Source of the DNA: Acidobacteriota bacterium
GTDB taxonomy: Bacteria; Acidobacteriota; Vicinamibacteria; Marinacidobacterales; Marinacidobacteraceae
Length of the DNA: 40,386 nucleotides
NCBI GenBank assembly: GCA_028877265.1
Contig: JAPPGX010000171.1
Span: 1-40,386, forward strand
Direction: 5' to 3'
Made by a program: the position numbers and the translations under genes. Under the pieces are notes generated by a model, which was not told where the DNA came from, searched no databases, and saw only the letters and a list, made by a program, of their open reading frames with translations. Of this stretch, positions 33,116 to 40,340 are shown piece by piece (the first letter of the stretch is position 1; every line of letters starts with the position of its first letter).

Positions 33116-34225
33116 ATGAAGATCGATCGACTCACGATCCGGGAACTCCGGCTCGACCTCAAGTACCCCTTCGAAACCAGTTTCGCGCGGGTGACCGAAC
33201 AGCAGTTCCTCCTCCTCGAAGCCGAGATCAATGGAGTGAGCGGGCATTCCGAGTGCGTCGCCGATATCGCTCCGGGTTATTCCTATGAGACGGTCCGGAC
33301 CGCCGAGCATCTCATCCGCGATTTCCTGTGGCCGCTGGCTGCCGGGAACGACTACGCCCATCCGGACGAGGTCGTTCCGTCCTTCGCCCGGGTCCGGGGC
33401 CACAACATGGCCAAGGCCGCCATCGAGATGGCGGTTTGGGACGCCTTCGCGCGCCTCGAAGACAAGCCGCTCGCCGGCGTGCTCGGCGGGACCCGCGCGC
33501 GCACCGTTTCCGGGGTCTCGATCGGAATCCAGGACACGGTGGAACAGCTCCTGGACAAGATCGGGCTCGAACTCTCCCGGGGTTACCGGCGGATCAAGAT
33601 CAAGATCAAGCCCGGGTGGGACGTCGACGTGGTCCGGAGAGTGCGCGAGCGGTATCCGGACATGCCGCTCATGGTGGACGCGAACAGCGCCTACACCCTC
33701 GCGGACGAAGCGCTCTTCCGCGAACTCGACCAGTTCGGACTGATGATGATCGAGCAGCCCCTCGAACACGACGACATGTGGGACCACGCCGCGCTCCAAC
33801 GGAAGATCGCGACGCCGATCTGCCTGGACGAATCGGTCCATTCCGTCGCCGACGCCCGCCGGGCCATCGAGATGGGAGCGTGCCGGATCATCAACATCAA
33901 GGCGGGCCGGGTCGGGGGGCTCGCGGCGGCGCGCGACATCGCGGCACTGGCCGAAAGCCACGGGATTCCGGTGTGGTGCGGCGGGATGCTGGAGAGCGGG
34001 GTCGGCCGGGCCCACAACATCCACCTCTCCTCGCTTCCCGGCTTCTCGATGCCGGGAGACGTGGCCGCCTCCGACCGCTACTTCACCGAGGAAATCATCG
34101 ACCCTCCAGTGACCGTGGATTCCGACGGCTCGCTCCCGATCCCCGAGGGCGCCGGAATCGGCTTCGCACTGCGCGAAGACGTCATCCGGCGCCGCACCCT
34201 TTGCGAGACCACGCTCTCCCGCTGA
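33116..34225 (+). CDS. Enolase-superfamily protein, MenC2 / N-succinylamino-acid racemase type
   Basis: A 369-residue member of the enolase superfamily of the o-succinylbenzoate synthase / N-succinylamino acid racemase group. Landmarks are the KxK general base in RRIKIKIKPGWD, metal ligands in MVDANSAY, MIEQPLEHDDM and CLDESVHS, the second lysine in NIKAGRVGGL, and CGGMLESGVGRAHN near the end. The N-terminal lid starts at ATG 33116. No other menaquinone gene adjoins it, so racemase, OSBS or both activities are possible. The next gene begins at its stop codon. Confidence 0.9.
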   Translation: MKIDRLTIRELRLDLKYPFETSFARVTEQQFLLLEAEINGVSGHSECVADIAPGYSYETVRTAEHLIRDFLWPLAAGNDYAHPDEVVPSFARVRGHNMAKAAIEMAVWDAFARLEDKPLAGVLGGTRARTVSGVSIGIQDTVEQLLDKIGLELSRGYRRIKIKIKPGWDVDVVRRVRERYPDMPLMVDANSAYTLADEALFRELDQFGLMMIEQPLEHDDMWDHAALQRKIATPICLDESVHSVADARRAIEMGACRIINIKAGRVGGLAAARDIAALAESHGIPVWCGGMLESGVGRAHNIHLSSLPGFSMPGDVAASDRYFTEEIIDPPVTVDSDGSLPIPEGAGIGFALREDVIRRRTLCETTLSR

Positions 34226-36363
34226 CCCGCCGGGTTCCGGGGTCGCGATCCCGCGCGCGGGTCCTGCTCGCAGGCGCGTGCCTTCTTCTCGCGGCGGCGC
34301 CGGTCTCCGCGCAACCGCCGGCGCCGGATAGCAGCCCCGGCGTCCGGCAACTGCCTGGCCCACCGATCCTTCCCACTCCCGAGCGGCTTGCACGCGTCCT
34401 CTCGCTCGAAGACGCGCGGTCCTTCGGGGACGGGTGGCTCCGGGACCGGGTCTTCGATCCGGACCCCGAGGTGCGGCGCCGGGCGGTGCTCGCCCTCGGA
34501 CGCATCGGCCGGCCCGAAGCCGTCGAACCGCTGGTCACCGCTCTCACCGCCGACGAAGCGGGAGCCGTTCGCTCGACCGCGGCCTTCGCCCTGGGCATCG
34601 TTGAAGATCCGCTGCCGGCAGAGGCGGTCTCGGCACTTGAGGCGGCGCTTGAGGACGGCTCGAGCCGGGTTCGCGAGAAGGCGATCGAGGCCATCGGGCG
34701 GCGGGGAGGCGAACGCGCCGGCGAGATCGTCGCGGGCCGGCTTGCCGAACTGGTGGAGGTGTCCGGCTACTCCGACCGGCGCGAGGACGTCGAGGCGTTC
34801 CGGCGGCGGACGTCCTGGGACGAAGCGAGGCTCGGTCTCTTCGCCCTGGCCCGCATCCGGGACGACGGGGGTGACCCGGCGGACGCCGGCAGAGTCCTCG
34901 GCCGCGGCGGTTCCCCGCGAACGCTCTGGTGGGTTTCGGCGTGGACCGCGGCCCGTCTCCGGGATCCGGAACTCGTGTCCCTGCATCGCGCCTACGCCGG
35001 CTCGCCGGATCCGGTCATCCGGGCACTCGGCGTTCGCGGGCTCGGCTCCGCGGGGCTGCCGGTGGCGGAAGAGATCGCCCCCGAACTCAGCCACCCGAGC
35101 GACACCGTGAGGATCGAGGCGATCCGCGTCATCCTGGCCCTGGCGGAAGCCGGCCTGCCGGTGGGCGCCACAACCGGAGCGAGGCTCGTCGAGGCGCTCG
35201 ACGATGCGGTTCCCGCGATCCGCCGGGAGGCGCTTCGCGGACTCGGCCAGGTGCGGCACCCCGAGGTCACGGACGCGCTCATCCGGCGGATGCAATCTTC
35301 CGATCCCGAGGTGCGCGCCGGAGCCATGCGGGCCCTCTACCCCCAGGACCAGGAGGGGTTCTTCCTGCTCCTCTCCGGCTGGTCGGACCGCGATCCTGCC
35401 GGCCGGATCGCGATGACCCGGCGGCTTTCCGAGATCCCCGACCCTCGCATCCGCAACTTCCTGTTGCGGAACCCGCTCACCGACCAGGACCCCACGGTAC
35501 GCGCGGTCGCCCTCGGCGGACTCGGAGAACTCGAGGAAACCCTGCGGAGCGCCGGAGACGAGAGTCCGGAGGTCGCCCCTGCCCTGATCCGCCACCTCGG
35601 CGCCGAGGATCCCCACGAGCGCGCCGCTGCGGCGGCGGCGCTCGGGCGCCTCGAAAGCGGGGCCGAGAGCCTGCGGCAGTCCTACGGCGTGGACACGGCC
35701 CCGGTGCCTGACTTCCGGCTGGCCGCGCTCCGCGCCGGACTGGTCCAGGGGCCGGAGAGCGACCGGATCGAATTCGCTCGCGCAGCCCTCGCCGATCCGG
35801 CCTGGCCCGTCCGCCGCGAGGCCCATGAATTCCTCCGCCGTTCGGGAGCCGCCGACGACGACCCGGCTCCCGCCGAGACGCTCGAGGCCACGGATTACCG
35901 GGCCATGCTCGAGGCCCCGTTCAGTCCGCTCGCCTGGATCGAGACCGCCCGGGGAACCATCGAGATCGAACTCTTCATCGGCGACGCGCCCCGCACCGTG
36001 TCGAATTTCATCCGCCTCGCCCGCGAGGGCTTCTATGACGGTCTCCGCTTCCACCGGGTGGTCCCGAACTTCGTGCTCCAGGCGGGCGACCCGCGGGGGG
36101 ACTCCTCGGGGGGCCCCGGCTACACGATCCGTTGCGAGATCGGCGAGGGCTTCTACATGCGCGGGAGCGTGGGCATGGCGCTCGACGGCAAGGACACCGG
36201 CGGCAGCCAGTTCTTCATCACCCTGCTTCCCCAGCCCCATCTCAACGGCCGTTACACCCTCTTCGGGCACGTGCGGGACGGATTCGCCGTCCTGGACCAG
36301 ATCGAGCCGGGAGACCGGATCCGGCGCATCCGCATCTGGGACGGGATAACCGCCCCCGAGTAG
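34222..36363 (+). CDS. Exported HEAT-repeat protein fused to a cyclophilin domain
   Basis: A protein of about 713 residues with a signal peptide (SRARVLLAGACLLLAAAPVSAQ), then some 530 residues of HEAT/PBS-type repeats such as DPDPEVRRRAVLALGRIGRPEAVEPL and PEVTDALIRRMQSSDPEVRAGAM (each read in parts). A complete C-terminal cyclophilin domain follows from about residue 570: GTIEIELFIGDAPRTVSNFI, GLRFHRVVPNFVLQAGDPRG, GSVGMALDGKDTGGSQFFI and RYTLFGHVRDG. The active-site arginine (FHRV) and FxxQ-type residues are present. It is likely a periplasmic peptidyl-prolyl isomerase with a protein-binding arm. The frame has no ATG or GTG near the signal peptide; CTG 34222 (overlapping the previous TGA) or TTG 34201 are the candidate starts. 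Confidence 0.85.
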   Translation: MTRRVPGSRSRARVLLAGACLLLAAAPVSAQPPAPDSSPGVRQLPGPPILPTPERLARVLSLEDARSFGDGWLRDRVFDPDPEVRRRAVLALGRIGRPEAVEPLVTALTADEAGAVRSTAAFALGIVEDPLPAEAVSALEAALEDGSSRVREKAIEAIGRRGGERAGEIVAGRLAELVEVSGYSDRREDVEAFRRRTSWDEARLGLFALARIRDDGGDPADAGRVLGRGGSPRTLWWVSAWTAARLRDPELVSLHRAYAGSPDPVIRALGVRGLGSAGLPVAEEIAPELSHPSDTVRIEAIRVILALAEAGLPVGATTGARLVEALDDAVPAIRREALRGLGQVRHPEVTDALIRRMQSSDPEVRAGAMRALYPQDQEGFFLLLSGWSDRDPAGRIAMTRRLSEIPDPRIRNFLLRNPLTDQDPTVRAVALGGLGELEETLRSAGDESPEVAPALIRHLGAEDPHERAAAAAALGRLESGAESLRQSYGVDTAPVPDFRLAALRAGLVQGPESDRIEFARAALADPAWPVRREAHEFLRRSGAADDDPAPAETLEATDYRAMLEAPFSPLAWIETARGTIEIELFIGDAPRTVSNFIRLAREGFYDGLRFHRVVPNFVLQAGDPRGDSSGGPGYTIRCEIGEGFYMRGSVGMALDGKDTGGSQFFITLLPQPHLNGRYTLFGHVRDGFAVLDQIEPGDRIRRIRIWDGITAPE

Positions 36364-37208
36364 TGCCGCACGCCGCCAATCGGTCGCGGCCCCGCTTCGG
36401 GCTGTTGGCCGTGGATCTCGACGGCACCCTGCTGAACTCCCGGAAGGAGGTTTCGGAGCAGAACCGGGCGGCTCTCGCCCGCGCGGAAGCGGCGGGGGTC
36501 GCGCTCGCGTTCATCTCCGGCCGGCGGTACGCGGAACTCAGGGTTCTCACCGCGGACCTCTCGGGCGCCGCTTTCCGGGTAGGGCACGGCGGCGCCCTCA
36601 TCCGGCGCCGCGGCCGGACCATCGCCGAAACTCCGCTCCCGAAGACGGCGGCGGAACGGGCCGTCCGGTCCGCGCGGCGGCTCCGGATCCCCGCCCTGAT
36701 CAGCGAACGCGACGGCAGCGTCCGCATCACCGCCCATTCCCCGACCACCCCCCGGGTCGCGCGCTACTTGCGAACCGTTCGGCCAGAGCCCCGCTTCGAC
36801 CCGGATCCGGCGTTCGCCGAGGATCCGCTCCATCTCGTGATCGCCGGCACCCCGGAGACCTGCCGCGAGGCGGAACGCGAACTGAGCGAGTCGCTCGGGG
36901 GTTCGGTCAACCTCGCCCGAACCGAGTACGCGGCCTCCCGTCTCGGTCTCCTGGACGTTCTGGCGAGCGCCGCCAACAAGGGAACCGCGCTCGCCAGGAT
37001 CGCCCGGGAGGCCGGTCTGCCGCTCAGCGCCACGCTGGCGATCGGAGACAACTGGAACGACCTGGAGATGCTGGAAACCGCGGGGGTCGGGGTGTTGATG
37101 GAAAACGCCGAACCGGGGCTGAAGACCCGAGGCTTCGAAACCACCGCCTCGCACGACGCGCACGGGGTGGCGGCCGCGATCGATCGGCTGGTGTTTGGCG
37201 CGTCGTGA
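36363..37208 (+). CDS. Cof-like HAD-family hydrolase
   Basis: A 281-residue haloacid-dehalogenase phosphatase of the Cof / IIB type. Motif I is AVDLDGTLLNSRKEVS, motif II is AFISGRRYAELR, motif III includes the lysine in ANKGTALARIAREAG, and motif IV is AIGDNWNDLEMLETAG. The cap domain lies between motifs II and III. Members dephosphorylate sugar phosphates, FMN or pyridoxal phosphate; the substrate cannot be read here. The start is GTG 36363, overlapping the previous stop by one base (TAGTG), and the stop overlaps tgt as GTGA. Confidence 0.92.
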   Translation: MPHAANRSRPRFGLLAVDLDGTLLNSRKEVSEQNRAALARAEAAGVALAFISGRRYAELRVLTADLSGAAFRVGHGGALIRRRGRTIAETPLPKTAAERAVRSARRLRIPALISERDGSVRITAHSPTTPRVARYLRTVRPEPRFDPDPAFAEDPLHLVIAGTPETCREAERELSESLGGSVNLARTEYAASRLGLLDVLASAANKGTALARIAREAGLPLSATLAIGDNWNDLEMLETAGVGVLMENAEPGLKTRGFETTASHDAHGVAAAIDRLVFGAS

Positions 37209-38338
37209 AGCCCCGCTTCGCGATCCGGCACCGGAGCGGGGGAGCCCGCCTGGGGCGCCTCGACACCGCTCACGGTCCGGTGGAGACCCCCGCCTTCATG
37301 CCGGTCGCCACCGGGGGGGCGATCCGGGGGCTCACGAGTGCGGGCGTGGCAGCTACCGGAACCCGCATCCTGCTGAGCAACGCGTGGCACCTGATGCTGC
37401 AGCCCGGGGACGAGAGGATCGCGGCGCTCGGGGGCCTGCACCGGCTGATGGCCTGGGACAACCCCATCCTCACCGACAGCGGCGGCTATCAGGTGGCGAG
37501 TCTTCCGACCCTCCGGGAGATCTCGGAGACCGGGGTGCGCCTGCGTTCCTACCGGGACGGGTCACCGCACGACCTGACTCCGGAACGGGCAGTCGAAATC
37601 CAGCGGAACCTCGGTTCGGACATCGCGATGGTGCTCGACGAATGTCTCGCGCTTCCGGCCGCGCCGGACGAAGTCGAACGGGCCGCGGCGCGCAGCCTGC
37701 GCTGGGCCGAGCGCTCGCTGGCGGCGCCACGCGCTCCGGGTCAGCTCCTCTTCGGCATCGTCCAGGGAGGCACGGTTCCGGAGGTGAGGCGCGAAAACGC
37801 CCGGGCCCTCCTTTCCCTCGGTCCTCCGGGAGAAGGGTTCGACGGTTTCGGTATCGGCGGCCTGCTGATGGGAGAGCCGACGCGGGACACCCGCCGGATG
37901 ACCGAGCTTGCCGCGGAAGTTCTCGGCGAAGAGCGGCCCCGGTATCTCATGGGGGCCGGTCTGCCCGCGGACCTGATCGAATCGGCCGGGCTCGGCATGG
38001 ACCTCTTCGACAGCGTGATTCCGACGCGGCTCGCCCGCCGCGGCATCGTCTTCACCTCGACCGGCCGGCTGAACGTTTCGCGAGCCCCCTACCGGGACGA
38101 CCCGGCCCGGCTCGACGAGGAGTGCGAGTGCCTCGCCTGCCGCGACTACTGCCGCGCCTGGCTGCACCATCTGCTGCGGGCGAAGGAGCGGATCGCCGCC
38201 ACCCTGCTCAGCGCCCACAACCTCACGTTCTACGCCGGACTCATGGCCCGGATCCGCGAGGCGATCGCCGCGGACCGCTTCGCCGAGTTCCACGAGGACA
38301 ACCGCCGCCGGTGGAGTTCCAAGGGGACCGCGGGGTAA
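37205..38338 (+). CDS. tgt: Queuine tRNA-ribosyltransferase (tRNA-guanine transglycosylase)
   Basis: Tgt swaps guanine for preQ1 at position 34 of tRNAs with GUN anticodons, the step that begins queuosine on tRNA. The 377-residue protein has D91 in LTDSGGYQVASL, GIVQGG, the nucleophile D269 in LFDSVIPTRLARRG, and the zinc cluster CECLAC with H in RAWLHHLLRAKE. The motif is DSGGYQ with tyrosine where most bacteria have phenylalanine. GTG 37205 overlaps the HAD stop. It is the last housekeeping gene before the island-like right end. No queA or preQ1 riboswitch is seen here. Confidence 0.96.
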   Translation: MKPRFAIRHRSGGARLGRLDTAHGPVETPAFMPVATGGAIRGLTSAGVAATGTRILLSNAWHLMLQPGDERIAALGGLHRLMAWDNPILTDSGGYQVASLPTLREISETGVRLRSYRDGSPHDLTPERAVEIQRNLGSDIAMVLDECLALPAAPDEVERAAARSLRWAERSLAAPRAPGQLLFGIVQGGTVPEVRRENARALLSLGPPGEGFDGFGIGGLLMGEPTRDTRRMTELAAEVLGEERPRYLMGAGLPADLIESAGLGMDLFDSVIPTRLARRGIVFTSTGRLNVSRAPYRDDPARLDEECECLACRDYCRAWLHHLLRAKERIAATLLSAHNLTFYAGLMARIREAIAADRFAEFHEDNRRRWSSKGTAG

Positions 38339-38359
38339 GGGTTGACGGAGTTGCGACGT

Positions 38360-38380
38360 GCGCGGTGCGGAGCACCGCGC
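38360..38380 (+). terminator. GC hairpin downstream of tgt
   Basis: GCGCGGTGC/GCACCGCGC with loop GGA forms a perfect 9-bp stem 21 bases after the tgt stop. There is no T tract. It is probably a 3' end-stabilising or Rho-assisted termination structure. Confidence 0.4.
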
Positions 38381-38558
38381 GTGCCGGTCCGGAGGCCGCT
38401 CCCGCGAGAACCGGTCGGCGTTCCAGGCCGGTGGTGCAACCCGTCCTCAGAGGGGTCCGCATCCCGAGCCGTACCGCCGGGCGCGGGACGCGCACAAGGG
38501 AGTTTCGATTGGCGACGCGAAGCGCCGGGCGGTCCCGGACGAGGCCCAACCCGGTCAA

Positions 38559-38593
38559 GGAAAAAACAACGGGAGCGAACTCTGTTCGCTCCC
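38559..38593 (-). terminator. Intrinsic terminator, minus strand
   Basis: GGGAGCGAAC/GTTCGCTCCC with a 3-base loop is a perfect 10-bp stem (38571-38593). On the minus strand it is followed by GTTGTTTTTTCC, giving a T-rich tail. It is the only classical intrinsic terminator I found in the window, and it would stop transcripts entering from the island side before they run antisense through tgt. Confidence 0.6.
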
Positions 38594-38602
38594 TGCGAGT
38601 TC

Positions 38603-38623
38603 GGGGGAAAGTGTGAAAGGGGG
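38603..38623. repeat. Pyrimidine mirror repeat, copy 2 (inverted)
   Basis: G5-AAAGTGTGAAA-G5 is the exact reverse complement of the 21-base core at 52-72. Both copies lie in gene-free flanks, about 38.5 kb apart, in opposite orientation. They could be ends or remnants of the same mobile element family. Confidence 0.6.
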
Positions 38624-38770
38624 TCCGCCACCGTCACAACCGTAACCCGATGACCCCATTGGCTTTACGGACACCGATCCGGTTCACTGGCCCCCGCCGA
38701 GGCCCCCCGCGCGGACGGGATTGTGTGGCGAGTCTTGGGCCTGCGCGGGAACCCCGAGGACCGGTGGTTG

Positions 38771-39102
38771 CGGAGTAACCGTTCGGTCGTGGGTGTATAG
38801 CGGATCGACAACGGAGCGGCCGACGCCTGAACCCGCGCAGCGGAGCGAGGAAGCGCGGACGAACTGAAGTGGGCGGAGCCGGCCGTCCCAGCGGGCGCGG
38901 CCACCGTGGGATCGCTGTTCAAGTCGTTGCGGCGCAGGGTGTTGGTGACCGTCCGAGATGTGGAGGAGCGACCCGTGCGGCGACGAGCGTGCTGGACCGG
39001 CCAGCCGAGTTGGTCACTTTGCGCCGGTTTCTTGGGATGCCGACGGCGCCTCCGGCTCGGCGAGTTCATGTCCATACCCCCACGACCGAACGGTTACCTC
39101 CG
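38771..39102. mobile_element. Short element bounded by near-perfect inverted repeats (MITE-like)
   Basis: The left end (38771-38798) and the right end (39074-39102) are reverse complements over about 28 bases, with one mismatch and one inserted base and a perfect 19-base core (38775-38793 and 39079-39097). Read inward, the core begins GTAACCGTTCGG. The 0.28 kb between codes for nothing I recognise. GTAA at the outer tips recalls IS66-family ends, but the 8 bases flanking each side do not match, so no target duplication supports insertion as a unit. A decayed non-autonomous transposon is the simplest reading. Confidence 0.5.
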
Positions 39103-39161
39103 AGGTACGAAATGAGTGAGCAGAAGCAGCGATCTGCCCTCCGGTAGTCGTAGATCAGGTT

Positions 39162-40094
39162 TCAGCGTTCTTCGCGATTGCTCCCGGAGGCCCGCCCTAT
39201 CCGATCGCAGAACTCAACCATTCGCCGGACGCGGTCGGACATCAACTCGACGTTCTCGACCGCAAAGTCCCGCAGTGTATCCGGGTCGAGGCAATGCACG
39301 TGCCGCACATCGTCGCCCTCGTAACTGCCGCCCGTCGATAACAGAAACCACTCGCATCGCCCCTCGTGATCGTGTGCGAAATCGCCCCGGTCCAGCGTGA
39401 TATCGCCCTGTTTGACCTGAACTAGGGCCTTACTCCCGGGCTTCCTAAGCACAAACTCTGTCTTGAACGTGTCGCGACGCCTCGTGCTCGGGATGAGCCG
39501 ATAACCATGTACCTCCTGCAGGTACACGCCTAGGATGTCCTCACAATCCTCGGGCGAAACCAGTGCGAACAGGTCCGACGGTCCGGTCGCCGCCGACACT
39601 TCGTACACGGGCTTCCCGGCAGCTTGGTTGTACGCCAGCATCGAGTAGATTCGTACGCTGTCATCGTGCACCGCTTGTAGCGTCCGGCTGGCCCGAAGAC
39701 TGTTAAGCACCTTCCCAGGTACCGAATCTTCGGCACCCATACGTACCCAACGACATGAACGTACATTGACCACGTCCGCGGCGCGGTAGTCGCCGCCCGA
39801 CTGATACTCCCAGGGGCCGTCGACTCTACCGAGGTAGTAGCAGCCGCTCCGGTCGCGGGACCAGCAAAGGTCACCCTCCCGCATTCTGTTGCCGATCGCG
39901 TTCAAAGCCGGCCACCAGCCGTTGTCTTGAGGGTAGTACTTCTCTGTTCCCAATCTCTCGTAGCTGCCCCAATCCAGTGGACCGTCCTCGTCGACCGGCC
40001 ACCCGACACCCAGAATTTTTCTTTCGAAACAGAATCGCCGAGGATCCACCCCGTCCCGTGCAGCGGTATTGATCGTAAGTCGCCAGACATTCAT
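39162..40094 (-). CDS. Putative EVE/PUA-like domain plus Mrr-like nuclease protein
   Basis: A 310-residue protein that I do not recognise as a named family. The first 130 or so residues look like an EVE/PUA-type domain: MNVWRLTINT, ILGVGWPV, MREGDLCWSRDRSGCYYLGRVDGPWEY (in parts) and VRSCRWVRMG. Such domains read modified bases. From about residue 184 a restriction-endonuclease-like core appears: EDILGVYLQEVHGYRLIPST, then D208, E213 in TEFVLR and Q226-V-K228 in ALVQVKQGD, the QxK variant of the PD-(D/E)xK site known from Mrr. A stand-alone modification-dependent (type IV-like) restriction protein is the likeliest role. Base composition is visibly lower in GC than neighbours. It lies alone between an inverted-repeat element and a broken integrase. 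Confidence 0.7.
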   Translation of the reverse strand: MNVWRLTINTAARDGVDPRRFCFERKILGVGWPVDEDGPLDWGSYERLGTEKYYPQDNGWWPALNAIGNRMREGDLCWSRDRSGCYYLGRVDGPWEYQSGGDYRAADVVNVRSCRWVRMGAEDSVPGKVLNSLRASRTLQAVHDDSVRIYSMLAYNQAAGKPVYEVSAATGPSDLFALVSPEDCEDILGVYLQEVHGYRLIPSTRRRDTFKTEFVLRKPGSKALVQVKQGDITLDRGDFAHDHEGRCEWFLLSTGGSYEGDDVRHVHCLDPDTLRDFAVENVELMSDRVRRMVEFCDRIGRASGSNREER

Positions 40095-40108
40095 CGCTCG
40101 ATATTACC

Positions 40109-40340
40109 CGGGCCTATCCCGCGACGGAGCTGGCGTTCAAGTTTCCGGTGTTGACGGCGTACTCGGGCAGCGAGGTGCGCGGCGCGTTGTTGGAGGAGAC
40201 CGACATGGACCGGCGCACCTGGACGGTTCCCGGCGAGCGGATGAAGGCGGGGAAGGGAGCATCGGGTTCCCCCCTCCGAGGGGCGCTGGAGGTGTTTGGA
40301 GCGGCGCAGGCGGCTCGCGTACGGCTCGGGCCTAGTGTCA
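40109..40340 (+). pseudogene. Decayed tyrosine recombinase (phage-type integrase) fragment
   Basis: Frame reading YPATELAFKFPVLTAYSGSEVR, then GALLEETDMDRRTWTVPGERMKAGK, matches the core of phage-type integrases (quoted in two parts). Intact relatives have TAxRSGEVRG; here the region reads TAYSGSEVRG, so the first catalytic arginine is lost. Frame then slips near 40254 (giving EHRVPPSE), returns near 40280 (GALEVFGAAQAAR) and slips again near 40320 (YGSGLV). Both the N-terminal part and the HxxR...Y end are missing, and similarity stops at about 40340. It is a fossil of a past integration event. Confidence 0.75.

Larger units (their letters stand above)
38339..39161. other. Gene-poor boundary region between tgt and the island gene
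   Basis: In 823 bases I see no convincing gene. Open frames exist on both strands (for example 38665-39075 minus and 38869-39147 plus), but they are arginine/serine/alanine-rich, match no family and cross the inverted repeats. The stretch holds a GC hairpin after tgt (38360-38380), a minus-strand terminator (38559-38593), mirror repeat copy 2 (38603-38623) and the inverted-repeat element (38771-39102), each listed separately. Confidence 0.6.

Noticed and set aside
38665..39075. Minus-strand open frame of 136 codons in the boundary region
   Set aside because: Its product is rich in R, S, A and T with no recognisable domain, and it runs across the left inverted repeat. The overlapping plus frame is equally open, as expected for GC-rich non-coding DNA.
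38771..39102. Firm assignment of the inverted-repeat element to the IS66 family
   Set aside because: Only the GTAA tips agree. The 8-base flanks differ, and no tnpA, tnpB or tnpC remnant is visible.
38869..39147. Plus-strand open frame of 92 codons ending in MSEQKQRSALR
   Set aside because: No family resemblance, and it passes through the right inverted repeat. The last 11 codons alone could be a truncated gene start, but nothing supports that.
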